This document shows, in pieces, positions 22,598 to 33,306 of a DNA stretch of 64,000 nt. Position numbers and translations under genes: made by a program. Within the stretch, counting starts at the first letter, position 1; every line of letters begins with the position of its first letter. The notes beneath the pieces were generated by a model, which worked only from the letters and a program-made list of their open reading frames with translations, ran no database searches and was not told the origin of the DNA. The DNA is from Nonomuraea harbinensis (GTDB taxonomy: Bacteria; Actinomycetota; Actinomycetes; Streptosporangiales; Streptosporangiaceae): positions 27,388-91,387 of the forward strand of contig NZ_JAHKRN010000039.1 in NCBI RefSeq assembly GCF_019396385.1, read 5' to 3'.

Positions 22598-23656
22598 ATG
22601 GGATTGCGTGTGCTTGCCGCCATGTCGGGCGGCGTCGACTCCGCCGTGGCCGCCGCCCGGATCGCCGAGGCCGGTCACGACGTCACCGGTGTCCATCTCG
22701 CCCTGTCCGCCAACCCCCAATCCCACCGCACCGGGGCCAGGGGCTGCTGCACGATCGAGGACTCGCGTGACGCCAGGCGGGCGGCCGACGTGATCGGCAT
22801 CCCGTTCTACATCTGGGACATGGCCGAGCGGTTCCAGCGTGACGTGGTCGACGACTTCGTGGCCGAATACGCGGCCGGCCGCACGCCCAACCCGTGCCTG
22901 CGGTGCAACGAGAAGATCAAGTTCGCCGCGGTGCTCGACCGGGCGCTGGCGCTCGGCTTCGACGCGGTCGCGACCGGCCACCACGCCAGGCTCGTCGACG
23001 GCGTGCTGTCCAGGAGCGCCGACCCGGCCAAGGACCAGTCGTACGTGCTCGGGGTCCTCACCCGCGAGCAGCTCGGCCACGCCGTCTTCCCGCTGGGCGA
23101 CTCCACCAAGGCCGAGGTGCGCGCGGAGGCGGCCCGGCGCGGGCTGACCGTCGCCGACAAGCCCGACAGCCACGACATCTGCTTCATCGCCGACGGCGAC
23201 ACCCGCGGCTTCCTGGCCGAGCGGCTCGGCGCGGCCGAGGGGCCGATCGTCGACGAGTCGGGCGCGGTCGTCGGCAGCCACCAGGGCGCCCACGGGTTCA
23301 CCGTGGGCCAGCGCAAGGGCCTGCGCATCGACCGGCCCGCGCCCGACGGCAGGCCGCGCTACGTGCTGTCGATCGAGCCGGTCTCCAACACCGTCACGGT
23401 CGGGCCGCGCTCGGCGCTGGAGGTCACCCGCATCTCCTGCGTGCGCCCGGTGTGGAACGGCCCGCACGTCCGCGACGACCTCACCGTGCAGCTGCGCGCG
23501 CACGGCGAGGTGTACGGGTGCGCGTTCGAGGAGCGCGACGGCGGCCTGGAGATCGAGCTCGACAGGCCGGCCACCGGCGTCGCGGCCGGCCAGGCGGCGG
23601 TGCTCTACTCGGGGCCGACGGTGATCGGGTCGGCCACGATCACGTCGGCGGCCTAG
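22598..23656 (+). CDS. mnmA: tRNA-specific 2-thiouridylase MnmA
   Basis: A 352-residue enzyme that thiolates uridine 34 of tRNA-Lys, -Glu and -Gln, using sulfur passed from a cysteine desulfurase. It shows the PP-loop MSGGVDSAV (residues 9-17) for ATP binding, the catalytic Cys in TPNPCLRCNEKIKF (Cys 100), the second active-site Cys in SHDICFIADGD (about 194), and AKDQSYVLGVL and GFTVGQRKGL typical of the family. The ATG at 22598 gives normal family length. Its stop overlaps that of the convergent metallo-beta-lactamase gene by 3 bases. The expected neighbour, the cysteine desulfurase, is 12 kb upstream. Confidence 0.96.
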   Translation: MGLRVLAAMSGGVDSAVAAARIAEAGHDVTGVHLALSANPQSHRTGARGCCTIEDSRDARRAADVIGIPFYIWDMAERFQRDVVDDFVAEYAAGRTPNPCLRCNEKIKFAAVLDRALALGFDAVATGHHARLVDGVLSRSADPAKDQSYVLGVLTREQLGHAVFPLGDSTKAEVRAEAARRGLTVADKPDSHDICFIADGDTRGFLAERLGAAEGPIVDESGAVVGSHQGAHGFTVGQRKGLRIDRPAPDGRPRYVLSIEPVSNTVTVGPRSALEVTRISCVRPVWNGPHVRDDLTVQLRAHGEVYGCAFEERDGGLEIELDRPATGVAAGQAAVLYSGPTVIGSATITSAA

Positions 23657-24282
23657 AGTTCGATCGACCCGCCGACGGGCAGCCGGCGCATGTCGGCCTG
23701 CTGAGCCTCCGACTCCATCCGCAGCCAGTTGTCGACCAGCCCGAGCCCGATGTCGTTGAGCAGCCCGTCGTGGGTGGAGAGCGCCCGCGCGGGCCGGATC
23801 GTGCGCAGATACTCGACCATCTCCACGAGCTTCAGCCACGGCGCGTTGGTCGGCACCAGCAGCGTCTCCACCTCGGCGCCGGGCACGGTGAGCGCGTCGC
23901 CCGGGTAGAACAGCGAGCCGTCGACCATGAACCCGACGTTCTGCACGATCGGCAGGTCGGGATGGTTCTTCAGATGCCACTCGCCGAACACGTCCACCCG
24001 GAACCCGGCCGCCTGGAAGTCGTCGCCGTGACGGACCACGCCGACCTTCAGCGGCAGCTCGTCGAGCTCGGCGGCGACGGCCTCGCACGTCCACACCTCC
24101 AGATCGGGGGAGGCGGCGGCCAGCCGGTCGACGTCCAGGTGGTCGGGGTGCTGGTGGGTGATGAGCACCGCGTCCGCGCCGTCGAGCACCGGGTCCCGGG
24201 TGAAGGTGCCGGGGTCGATGACCAGGACCTTGCCGTCCTTCTCCAGGCGTACGCAGGCGTGCCCGTACTTCGTGAGCTTCAT
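23653..24282 (-). CDS. Metallo-beta-lactamase-fold hydrolase (UlaG-like)
   Basis: A 209-residue protein with the metal-binding motif ITHQHPDHLD (HxHxDH) near residue 55. The start MKLTKYGHACVRLEKDGKVLVID is typical of the UlaG/YtnP-like MBL group. Further ligands are likely in FGEWHLKNHPDLP, LFYPGDALTVP and LSTHDGLLND. The ATG at 24280-24282 is chosen; an upstream extension overlaps the divergent MetE-like gene. The substrate is unknown. It is a cytosolic enzyme, without signal peptide, and converges on mnmA. Confidence 0.88.
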   Translation of the reverse strand: MKLTKYGHACVRLEKDGKVLVIDPGTFTRDPVLDGADAVLITHQHPDHLDVDRLAAASPDLEVWTCEAVAAELDELPLKVGVVRHGDDFQAAGFRVDVFGEWHLKNHPDLPIVQNVGFMVDGSLFYPGDALTVPGAEVETLLVPTNAPWLKLVEMVEYLRTIRPARALSTHDGLLNDIGLGLVDNWLRMESEAQQADMRRLPVGGSIEL

Positions 24283-24306
24283 CTGGCACACCCTACGCTT
24301 GTGCCC

Positions 24307-25296
24307 ATGCTGACGTGGGAAGCCACCGGGGTCGGGTCGCACCCGGGCGACGATCATCTAGAGGCGCTGCGGGTCGTGTTCGGGGAGGTGCCGGGGCTGC
24401 CCTACCTGCCGGAGCTGCCGGCGCGCGGGGTCGGCGCCGACCTGGTGGGGCGGACGGCGGGGCTGCTCGTCGACCTGCCCGTGGAGGTGCAGCCGTCCGG
24501 GTGGCGGCTGGCGGGGCGGCCGGGGCGCGACCACCAGCGGGCCGTCGACCATCTGCGGCGCGACCTCGACGGGCTGGAGGAGGTCGGCGACGGCTACGTG
24601 GGGCCGCTGAAGCTGCAGGTCTGCGGGCCGTGGACGCTGGCGGGCGCGATCGAGCTGCGTCACGGCGACAAGGTCCTGTCCGACCCGGGCGCGGTGCGCG
24701 ACCTGGCCGCCTCCCTCGCGCAGGGCGTCGCCGACCACTGCGCCGAGGTGCGCCGGCGGATGCCCGGCGTCACCGACCTCGTGCTCCAGCTGGACGAGCC
24801 CGGCCTGCCCGGCGTGCTGAACGGCACGGTGCCGACCGCGTCCGGCTTCGGGCGGCTGCTCGCCGCCGAGGAGTGGCGGGTGGAGGAGTCGCTGCGCGCC
24901 TTCCCCGACGTGGTGGTCCACTGCTGCGCCCCTTCCGTGCCGTACGCGCTGCTGCGCCGGGCGGGGGTGCGGGCGGTGTCCACGGACGCGTCGCTGATCA
25001 GGCGCAGGGACGAGGAGCCGATCGGCGAGCTGGTCGAGGCCGGCGTCGGGCTGTTCCTCGGCGTGGTGCCCGCGACCGACACGCGGCTGCCCCGTTCCTC
25101 GGCGGTGGCCCGGCCCGCGCTGGAGTTGTGGCGGCGGCTCGGGTTCGCGCCGGAGGAGCTGGCCGGGAAGATCGTGCTCACGCCCGCCTGCGGGCTCGCC
25201 GGCGCCTCGCCCGGCTACGCCAGGTCGGCGCTGGCCGCCTGCCGGAAGGCCGCGCAGGTGATCAAGGACGACCCCGCGCGCGACCTCCAGGAGTGA
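24307..25296 (+). CDS. MetE-like protein (cobalamin-independent methionine synthase C-terminal domain family)
   Basis: A 329-residue protein made of a single MetE C-terminal-type barrel; true MetE is more than twice as long. The start is ATEGVGSHPGDD-like (WEATGVGSHPG). The barrel shows LKLQVCGPWTLAGAIEL, LVLQLDEPGLPGVL, VVHCCAPSVPYALL with the His-x-Cys zinc pair, and LTPACGLAG with the third zinc Cys. Zinc chemistry is therefore retained, so a methyl-transfer reaction with an unknown methyl donor is possible. A similar short protein lies next to ligA in M. tuberculosis (Rv3015c), so the position is conserved. The ATG at 24307 is chosen; a GTG two codons earlier is also possible. Confidence 0.85.
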   Translation: MLTWEATGVGSHPGDDHLEALRVVFGEVPGLPYLPELPARGVGADLVGRTAGLLVDLPVEVQPSGWRLAGRPGRDHQRAVDHLRRDLDGLEEVGDGYVGPLKLQVCGPWTLAGAIELRHGDKVLSDPGAVRDLAASLAQGVADHCAEVRRRMPGVTDLVLQLDEPGLPGVLNGTVPTASGFGRLLAAEEWRVEESLRAFPDVVVHCCAPSVPYALLRRAGVRAVSTDASLIRRRDEEPIGELVEAGVGLFLGVVPATDTRLPRSSAVARPALELWRRLGFAPEELAGKIVLTPACGLAGASPGYARSALAACRKAAQVIKDDPARDLQE

Positions 25297-25348
25297 CGGT
25301 GCCGCGCGATACCGTTCGGCCAGGGGTGTTCGTACGGAAGGAGACGCC

Positions 25349-27529
25349 GTGAGCGAGCAGGGGGACATGCCAGCGGCGGCGCGGCAGCGGCATGCCGAGC
25401 TGAGCGAGCTGGTCGAGGAGGCGCGTTACCGCTACTACGTCGAAGACGCGCCGACGGTCAGCGACGCGCAGTTCGACACCTGGTTCAGCGAGCTGCTGGA
25501 GCTGGAGAAGGCCCATCCGGAGCTGCAGACGCCCGACTCGCCCACCCAGAAGGTCGGCGCGCCGGTCTCCGGCGAGTTCACCAAGGTCCACCACCTGGCC
25601 CGGATGGAGAGCCTCGACAACGTCTTCGACGCCGACGGCATGACCGGCTGGCTGACCAGGGCCGAGCGGCTGGCCGAAGGCGATCCCGGCCCCTACCTCT
25701 GCGAGCTGAAGATCGACGGGCTGGCCATCGCGCTGGTCTACCGCGACGGCAGGCTGGAGCGCGGCGCCACCCGGGGCGACGGGCGGGTGGGCGACGACGT
25801 GACCGCCAACGTGCGCACGATCAGGGACATCCCGCACCGGCTCACCGGCGACGACGTCCCCAGCCTGGTCGAGGTGCGCGGCGAGGTCTACATCCCGGTC
25901 GACGACTTCAAGCTGCTCAACGAGCAGCTCGTGGAGGAGGGCAAGCCGCCGTTCGCCAACCCGCGCAACTCCGCCGCCGGCACGCTCAGGCAGAAGGACC
26001 CGCGCGTCACCGCCAAGCGGCCGCTGCGCATGCTCGTCCACGGCGTGGGCGTCTGGGAGGGCGCGGCGGAGCCGCGGTCGCAGTCGCAGGTCTACGAGCG
26101 GCTGCGCGGGTTCGGGCTGCCGGTGAGCGACCTCTACCGGGTCGTGGACGGGCTCGACGAGGTCAACGCCTACATCGAGCACTACCGCGAGCACCGTCAC
26201 GACCCCGCTTACGAGATCGACGGCGTGGTCGTTAAGGTCGACCGGTTCCGCATCCAGCGCGAGCTGGGCTCCACCTCGCGGGCGCCGCGCTGGGCCATCG
26301 CCTACAAGTACCCGCCCCAGGAGGTCAACACCAAGCTGCTCGACATCCAGGTCGGCGTCGGGCGCACCGGCCGGGTGACGCCGTTCGGCGTGATGGAGCC
26401 GGTGGTGGTGTCCGGCTCGACGGTCAACCGGGCGACGCTCCACAACGCCGCCGTCGTCGAGAAGAAGGGCGTGCTCATCGGCGACACGGTGATCCTGCGC
26501 AAGGCCGGCGACGTCATCCCCGAGATCATCGGCCCGGTCACCGCGCTGCGCGACGGCTCCGAGAGGGCCTTCGCCATGCCCACCCACTGCCCGGAGTGCG
26601 GCACCGAGCTGGCCTACGAGCAGGAGGGCGACGCCGACCTGCGCTGCCCCAACGCCCGCGGCTGTCCCGCGCAGATCCGCGAGCGCCTCTACTTCGCCGC
26701 CCACCGCAACGCGCTCGACATCCGGGGCCTGGGTTACGTCGCCGCCACCGCGCTCAGCCAGCCGGTGCCGCCGCAGGAGCCGGTGGTCCGCACCGAGGCC
26801 GACCTGTTCGACCTCACGCTCGACCGGCTGGTGCCGATCAGGTCGGTGGTCCGCGACCAGGAGTCCGGCCTGCCGAAGATCGACCCGAAGACCGGCGAGG
26901 AGAAGGTCGTCTCGCTGTTCTCCAACGCCGACGGCAGGCCCAGCCAGGCCGCCCACCAGCTCATCGCCGAGCTCGACCGGGTCAAGCGGGAGGCGCCGCT
27001 CTGGCGGGTGCTGGTCGCGCTGTCGATCCGCCACGTCGGCCCGCCGACCGCGCAGAAGCTGGCCGCCGAGCTGCGCTCCGTCGACGCCGTCATGAACGCC
27101 ACCGAGGAGGAGCTCGCCGCGGTCGAGGACATCGGCCCGCGGATGGCGGTCACCATCAAGGAGTGGTTCCAGGTCGGCTGGCACCGCGAGATCGTCGAGC
27201 GGTGGCGGCGCGCGGGCGTCCGCATGGAGGAGGAGGCCCCGGCCGTCTCCGAGCTGCCGCAGACGCTGGCGGGGCTCACGTTCGTGGTCACCGGCACGCT
27301 GGCCGGCCACACCCGCGACGAGGCGGGCGCGGAGCTGACCGCCAGGGGCGGCAAGGTGACCGGATCGGTGTCGAAGAAGACGTCGTTCCTGATCGCCGGC
27401 GAGAACGCCGGGTCCAAGTACGACAAGGCCGTCAGCCTCAAGATCCCCATTCTGACCGACGAAGGTTTCGCGACCCTGCTCGAACACGGGCCCGACGCCG
27501 CCGCGGAGCTGGCGGTCACGCCCGAATAG
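25349..27529 (+). CDS. ligA: NAD-dependent DNA ligase LigA
   Basis: The essential replicative ligase, 726 residues. The domains in order are: Ia region (YRYYVEDAPTVSDAQFD), adenylation domain with nucleotidylated Lys in ELKIDGLAI (KxDG, Lys 121) and TRGDGRVGDDVT, OB fold, zinc finger (CPECGTEL and CPNARGCPAQ, four Cys), helix-hairpin-helix region (RHVGPPTAQKLA, VEDIGPRMAVTI) and C-terminal BRCT (GLTFVVTGTLAG to about residue 715). The start is GTG at 25349 with AAGGAGA upstream. A loop around SVVRDQESGLPKIDPKTGEEK is longer than in many LigA proteins but common in actinomycetes. Confidence 0.97.
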   Translation: MSEQGDMPAAARQRHAELSELVEEARYRYYVEDAPTVSDAQFDTWFSELLELEKAHPELQTPDSPTQKVGAPVSGEFTKVHHLARMESLDNVFDADGMTGWLTRAERLAEGDPGPYLCELKIDGLAIALVYRDGRLERGATRGDGRVGDDVTANVRTIRDIPHRLTGDDVPSLVEVRGEVYIPVDDFKLLNEQLVEEGKPPFANPRNSAAGTLRQKDPRVTAKRPLRMLVHGVGVWEGAAEPRSQSQVYERLRGFGLPVSDLYRVVDGLDEVNAYIEHYREHRHDPAYEIDGVVVKVDRFRIQRELGSTSRAPRWAIAYKYPPQEVNTKLLDIQVGVGRTGRVTPFGVMEPVVVSGSTVNRATLHNAAVVEKKGVLIGDTVILRKAGDVIPEIIGPVTALRDGSERAFAMPTHCPECGTELAYEQEGDADLRCPNARGCPAQIRERLYFAAHRNALDIRGLGYVAATALSQPVPPQEPVVRTEADLFDLTLDRLVPIRSVVRDQESGLPKIDPKTGEEKVVSLFSNADGRPSQAAHQLIAELDRVKREAPLWRVLVALSIRHVGPPTAQKLAAELRSVDAVMNATEEELAAVEDIGPRMAVTIKEWFQVGWHREIVERWRRAGVRMEEEAPAVSELPQTLAGLTFVVTGTLAGHTRDEAGAELTARGGKVTGSVSKKTSFLIAGENAGSKYDKAVSLKIPILTDEGFATLLEHGPDAAAELAVTPE

Positions 27530-27690
27530 TGACGCTCGGGAAGTTTCTGTGAATACAGGGCGTTGACCAGGTAACTACGGAGGGTGGGTGCAGGCCGGGG
27601 AGGAGATGTGACGGAACGTACGCACTTGGCTGCGAGAAGTGGGTTATGGTCGTACCCTCCCATAGTGAACTAATGGGGGTTTCGTTAACG

Positions 27691-29751
27691 ATGACTGACC
27701 CAACCGACACCCGCGACACCGGGCCGCGCGCCGGCACGCCCCTGTGGGCGTTCCTCGCGGGCGTCACCGTGATCGGCTTCACCGCGCTCCTCGTGGCCGT
27801 GCTGAGACTGGACCCGGGCCCCTTGACGGAGCTCGTCCGCACGCCGCTGTTCTGGGTGCTCGCGGTGCTGGTCGTCCTGGGCGAGCTGCGGCCGGTCATG
27901 GTGTCCTCCGCCACCGCGGTGGGCGGCACGTACCCCTCGGCCATGTTCACCTTCGCGGTCCTGCTCTACCTCGGTCTGCCCGTGGCCGTGCTCCTGCAGG
28001 CCGTGGCCGTCATCGTCAACGGCATCGCCACCCGCAAGGCCTGGCACCGGGTGATGTTCAACATCGCCCAGTCGACGCTCGCGCTCACCGCCGCCGCCGT
28101 CGTGATCGGCGCGTTCGGCCACGCGCCGAACCCGGCCGTGCCGTGGGTGCCGACCGGCGACGCGCTGCCGGCCATCGCGCTGGCCGGGGTCGCCTACTTC
28201 GCCACCCGTGCCAGCCTCGTGTGCGGCGCCGTGGCGCTGCACGAACGCCGCTCCATCCTGCGGGTGCTGCGCGCCTCGATCGGGCCGCAGGCCCTGGTGT
28301 ACGCCGGGCTGCTCGGGCTGGCCCCGCTGGTCGTCGTCGTGATGAACCACTCACCCGGGCTGGTGCCGCTGTTCGTGGCCCCGCTCGCGGCCGTCTACTT
28401 CACCGCCACGCTCTCCATGCGCCGCGACCACCAGGCGCTGCACGACGAGCTGACCGGGCTGCCCAACCGCAAGATGCTCATCGTCAGCACCGAGGAGGCG
28501 CTGGCCGAGGCCCGCCATGACGAGCGGGTCGGCCTGTTCCTCATCGACCTCGACCGGTTCAAGGAGGTCAACGACACGATGGGCCACCCGGTCGGCGACC
28601 GGCTGCTGCAACTCGTCGCCCACCGGCTCACCCACTCCGTGCGGCCCGGCGACGTGGTGGCCCGGCTCGGCGGCGACGAGTTCGCCGTGCTGCTGCCGTC
28701 CATCAGGGACGCCCACGCCGCCCGCGAGGTGGCCGCCCGGCTGCGGGCCGCGCTCACCGAGCCGGTGCGGCTCGAAGGCATGTCGTTCGACCTCGACGGC
28801 TCCGTCGGCATCGCCCTCTACCCCGACCACGCGCCCGACTTCGAGCTGCTGCTCCAGCGCGCCGACGTGGCGATGTACCTGGCCAAGGAGGGCCGCACCG
28901 GCGTCGAGATCTACCAGCCGGACAAGGACCGCAACTCGCCCGAACGCCTCAACCTGCTGGGCGACCTGCGCCGCGCGCTCGACGGCCGCGAGCTGCGCCT
29001 GCACTACCAGCCGAAGATCGCCCTGGCCGGCGGCGCCGTCGACGGGGTCGAGGCGCTGCTGCGCTGGCACCACCCGGTCCACGGCGCCATCGGGCCGTCG
29101 GACTTCATCCCGCTGGCCGAGCAGTCCTACCTGATGCGCCAGCTCACCGCCTACGTCGTCGACGAGGCGCTGGAGCAGGCCGCCCGCTGGTGGCAGACCG
29201 GCCTGCGGGTGCAGATCTCGGTCAACATCTCCGCCCGCGACCTGCTCGGCCCCGCCCTGCCCGAGCAGCTCGAAGCCGGCCTGGCCAGGCACCGGCTGCC
29301 GCCGGCCGCGATCCAGCTGGAGGTCACCGAGCGCATCCTGACCGGCGACCAGGTCTACACCCAGGAGACCATCAAGGCGCTGGCCGCGCTCGGCGTGCCG
29401 CTCGCGCTCGACGACTTCGGCACCGGCTACTCGTCGCTCATCCGGCTGCAGCGGCTGGCGATCTCCGAAGTGAAGATCGACTCCTCCTTCGTGCGCCGCA
29501 TGGCCGACTCCGCCGACGACGACCGCATCGTCCGCTCCATCGTCGACCTGGTCCGCTCGTTCGGCCTGCGCTCCGTGGCGGAGGGCGTCGAGTCCGAGAC
29601 GGTCGCGCTCCGCCTCGCCGAGATCGGCTGCGACCTGGGCCAGGGGTGGCTGTTCTGCGAGCCGATGCCGGCCGCCGACGCCACCGCCTGGCTCCGCGAG
29701 CGTCAGGAGCGCGAGTACGAGTACGGCGAGGAGTTCCCCCAGACCGTCTGA
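27691..29751 (+). CDS. Membrane GGDEF-EAL protein (cyclic di-GMP turnover)
   Basis: A 686-residue protein. The first ~245 residues contain about seven membrane segments (for example LWAFLAGVTVIGFTALLVAV and MFTFAVLLYLGLPVAVLLQA). The diguanylate cyclase domain follows, with DELTGLPNRKML and an intact RLGGDEFAVLLP (about 325). The phosphodiesterase domain has VEALLRWHHP (EAL, about 454), NISARDL and LDDFGTGYSSLIRL. Both active sites look intact. The ATG at 27691 is preferred to in-frame ATGs at 27646 and 27673 because GGGGG lies upstream and the protein begins MTDPTDT. The position next to ligA matches the Streptomyces phosphodiesterase RmdB as recalled. In actinomycetes such proteins tune cyclic di-GMP and development. 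Confidence 0.9.
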   Translation: MTDPTDTRDTGPRAGTPLWAFLAGVTVIGFTALLVAVLRLDPGPLTELVRTPLFWVLAVLVVLGELRPVMVSSATAVGGTYPSAMFTFAVLLYLGLPVAVLLQAVAVIVNGIATRKAWHRVMFNIAQSTLALTAAAVVIGAFGHAPNPAVPWVPTGDALPAIALAGVAYFATRASLVCGAVALHERRSILRVLRASIGPQALVYAGLLGLAPLVVVVMNHSPGLVPLFVAPLAAVYFTATLSMRRDHQALHDELTGLPNRKMLIVSTEEALAEARHDERVGLFLIDLDRFKEVNDTMGHPVGDRLLQLVAHRLTHSVRPGDVVARLGGDEFAVLLPSIRDAHAAREVAARLRAALTEPVRLEGMSFDLDGSVGIALYPDHAPDFELLLQRADVAMYLAKEGRTGVEIYQPDKDRNSPERLNLLGDLRRALDGRELRLHYQPKIALAGGAVDGVEALLRWHHPVHGAIGPSDFIPLAEQSYLMRQLTAYVVDEALEQAARWWQTGLRVQISVNISARDLLGPALPEQLEAGLARHRLPPAAIQLEVTERILTGDQVYTQETIKALAALGVPLALDDFGTGYSSLIRLQRLAISEVKIDSSFVRRMADSADDDRIVRSIVDLVRSFGLRSVAEGVESETVALRLAEIGCDLGQGWLFCEPMPAADATAWLRERQEREYEYGEEFPQTV

Positions 29752-29860
29752 GGCGTCACGCCACTGGTGTTACCAGGTGGTTAAGGGTTCTGAGGCGATC
29801 CGTCAAGGCCCCTAGGATGTGAGTGTCCAAACTCCATCCACGAAACGGGTTCAACGACTC

Positions 29861-30156
29861 ATGTCCGCCATAACCCGCGACGAGGTCGCGCATCTGGCCC
29901 GGTTGTCCAGGCTGGCGCTCACCGACGACGAGCTCGACCACTACGCCACGCAGCTCGATGCCATCATCGAGTCGGTCGCGAAGGTGGCCGAGGTCGCCGC
30001 CGAGGACGTGCCGCCATCGTCGCACGCTCTGCCTCTGACCAACGTCTTCCGTCCCGATGAGGTGCGACAGTCCCTGACGCCCGAGCAGGCCCTGTCGGGC
30101 GCTCCCGCCGTCGAGGACGACCGCTTCCGGGTGCCGCGCATCCTCGGGGAGGAGGC

Positions 30157-30160
<4 letters not shown>
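29861..30160 (+). CDS. gatC: Glutamyl/aspartyl-tRNA amidotransferase subunit C
   Basis: A 99-residue GatC that stabilises the GatA-GatB complex converting Glu-tRNA-Gln or Asp-tRNA-Asn to the correct amide. The family pattern is complete: ITRDEVAHLARLSRLALTDDE, then a coil and a C-terminal RPDEVRQSLTPEQALSGAP, with FRVPRILGEEA at the end. The ATG at 29861 is chosen; an upstream in-frame GTG at 29819 would add 14 residues not seen in the family. The last 4 bases overlap the gatA start. Confidence 0.95.
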
Positions 30161-31650
<1,490 letters not shown>

Positions 31651-31688
31651 GAGCTGGTTCGCATGCGATCTGAACGAAGGACCTCATC

Positions 31689-33194
31689 ATGACTGTCGAG
31701 ACGGCCATGCCGTACGACGAGGCGCTCGCTCGCTTCGAGCCCGTGCTCGGGCTGGAGACGCACGTCGAGCTGGGCACCGCGTCGAAGATGTTCTGCGGCT
31801 GCAAGACCACCTTCGGCGCGCCGCCCAACACGCAGGTGTGCCCGACCTGCCTGGCGCTGCCGGGGGCGCTGCCCGTGGCCAACGCCATGGCGATCGAGTC
31901 CACGATCAGGATCGGCCTGGCGCTCAACTGCTCGATCGCCGAGTGGTGCCGCATGGCTCGGAAGAACTACTTCTATCCGGACATGCCGAAGAACTACCAG
32001 ATCTCCCAGTACGACGAGCCGCTCTGCTTCGACGGCTACCTCGACGTGGAGGTCGACGGCGAGACCGTGCGGATCGAGATCGAGCGGGTCCACCTGGAGG
32101 AGGACACCGGCAAGTCGACCCACGTGGGCGGCGCCACCGGCCGCATCCACGGCGCCGACTACTCGATCGTCGACTACAACCGGGCCGGCATCCCGCTGGT
32201 CGAGATCGTCACCAAGCCGATCCCCGGCACCGACCGGCTCGCGCCCGAGGTGGCCAAGGCATACGTGACCGAGCTGCGCGAGATCATGCGCTCGCTGGGC
32301 GTCTCCGACGTGCGCATGGAGGAGGGCTCGCTGCGCTGCGACGTGAACGTCTCGCTCATGCCGCGCGGCTCGTCCGAGTGGGGCACCCGTACCGAGACCA
32401 AGAACGTCAACTCGCTGCGCAGCGTCGAGCGCGCGGTGCGCGGCGAGATCGAGCGGCAGGCCGCGATCCTCGCCGACGGCGGCCGGATCGTGCAGGAGAC
32501 CCGTCACTTCCACGAGGACACCGGCACCACCACGTCCGGCCGGTCCAAGGAGGAGGCGCAGGACTACCGCTACTTCCCCGAGCCCGACCTGGTGCCGATC
32601 GCGCCGGACCCGGCGTGGGTGGCGGAGCTCAAGGCGGGGCTGCCCGAGCTGCCGACGGTCAAGCGCAAGCGGCTGCAGGCCGAGTGGGGGCTGTCCGACC
32701 TCGACATGCGGGCCATGCACAACGCCGACGCCATCGACCTGGTGGAGGCCACGGTCGGGGCGGGCGCGCCCGCGGCCGACGCCCGCAAGTGGTGGATGGG
32801 CGAGCTGGCCCGCCGCGCCAACGAGACCGGCGTGGCGCTGGCCGACCTGCCGATCACGCCCGCGCAGGTGGCCAGGGTGACCGAGCTGGTCGCCTCCGGC
32901 GCGCTCAACGACAAGCTGGCCCGCGAGGTGCTGGAGGGCGTGCTCGGCGGCGAGGGCGCCCCCGACGAGGTGGTCGAGAAGCGCGGCCTGAAGATCGTCA
33001 ACGACGAGGGCGAGCTGTCGGCGATGATCGACGAGGTCCTGGCGGGCAACGCCGACGCCGCCGAGAAGGTGCGCTCCGGCAAGATCGCGGCCGTCGGCGC
33101 GCTGGTCGGCGGCGTGATGAAGGCCAGCCGCGGCAAGGCCGACGCGGCCCGCGCCCGTCAGCTCATCCTGGAGAAGCTGGGCGTCTCCGAGTAG
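31689..33194 (+). CDS. gatB: Glutamyl/aspartyl-tRNA amidotransferase subunit B
   Basis: The 501-residue subunit that binds misacylated tRNA and performs the phosphorylation/amidation step. Family signatures are VLGLETHVELGTASKMFCGC, CPTCLALPGALPV, RKNYFYPDMPKNYQISQYD, RIHLEED-type RVHLEEDTGKSTH, and EDTGTTTSGRSKEEAQDYRY. The metal-site cysteines CGC and CPTC are present. The C-terminal YqeY-like tail (SGKIAAVGALVGGVMKASRG) is intact. It lies 38 bases after gatA and is followed by a strong terminator, closing the gatCAB operon. Confidence 0.97.
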   Translation: MTVETAMPYDEALARFEPVLGLETHVELGTASKMFCGCKTTFGAPPNTQVCPTCLALPGALPVANAMAIESTIRIGLALNCSIAEWCRMARKNYFYPDMPKNYQISQYDEPLCFDGYLDVEVDGETVRIEIERVHLEEDTGKSTHVGGATGRIHGADYSIVDYNRAGIPLVEIVTKPIPGTDRLAPEVAKAYVTELREIMRSLGVSDVRMEEGSLRCDVNVSLMPRGSSEWGTRTETKNVNSLRSVERAVRGEIERQAAILADGGRIVQETRHFHEDTGTTTSGRSKEEAQDYRYFPEPDLVPIAPDPAWVAELKAGLPELPTVKRKRLQAEWGLSDLDMRAMHNADAIDLVEATVGAGAPAADARKWWMGELARRANETGVALADLPITPAQVARVTELVASGALNDKLAREVLEGVLGGEGAPDEVVEKRGLKIVNDEGELSAMIDEVLAGNADAAEKVRSGKIAAVGALVGGVMKASRGKADAARARQLILEKLGVSE

Positions 33195-33196
33195 GT

Positions 33197-33235
33197 CCTA
33201 GGTCCCGCCCTCCGCGCGTGGGGGCGGGACCTAGG
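33197..33235 (+). terminator. Strong hairpin terminator after gatB
   Basis: A perfect 14-bp stem (33197-33210 with 33222-33235, arm CCTAGGTCCCGCCC) closes an 11-base loop starting 2 bases after the gatB stop. No T run follows, as often in actinomycetes. Confidence 0.9.
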
Positions 33236-33306
33236 CCGATCCGCGTACCCCGGCCTACGGCCGTGGCTGGAGGTTTTCCGCGAGGAGCGGATCTACCGTC
33301 TCCGGT

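Noticed and set aside
22894..25296. An 800-residue frame extending the MetE-like gene back through mnmA
   Set aside because: The first two thirds are an out-of-frame shadow of mnmA and the antisense of the MBL-fold gene; the MetE-like domain starts at 24307.
29752..29860. Imperfect inverted repeat (CCACTGG and CCAGGTGG) before gatC as terminator
   Set aside because: The stem has a bulge, is short and lacks a T run, so it was not reported as a feature.
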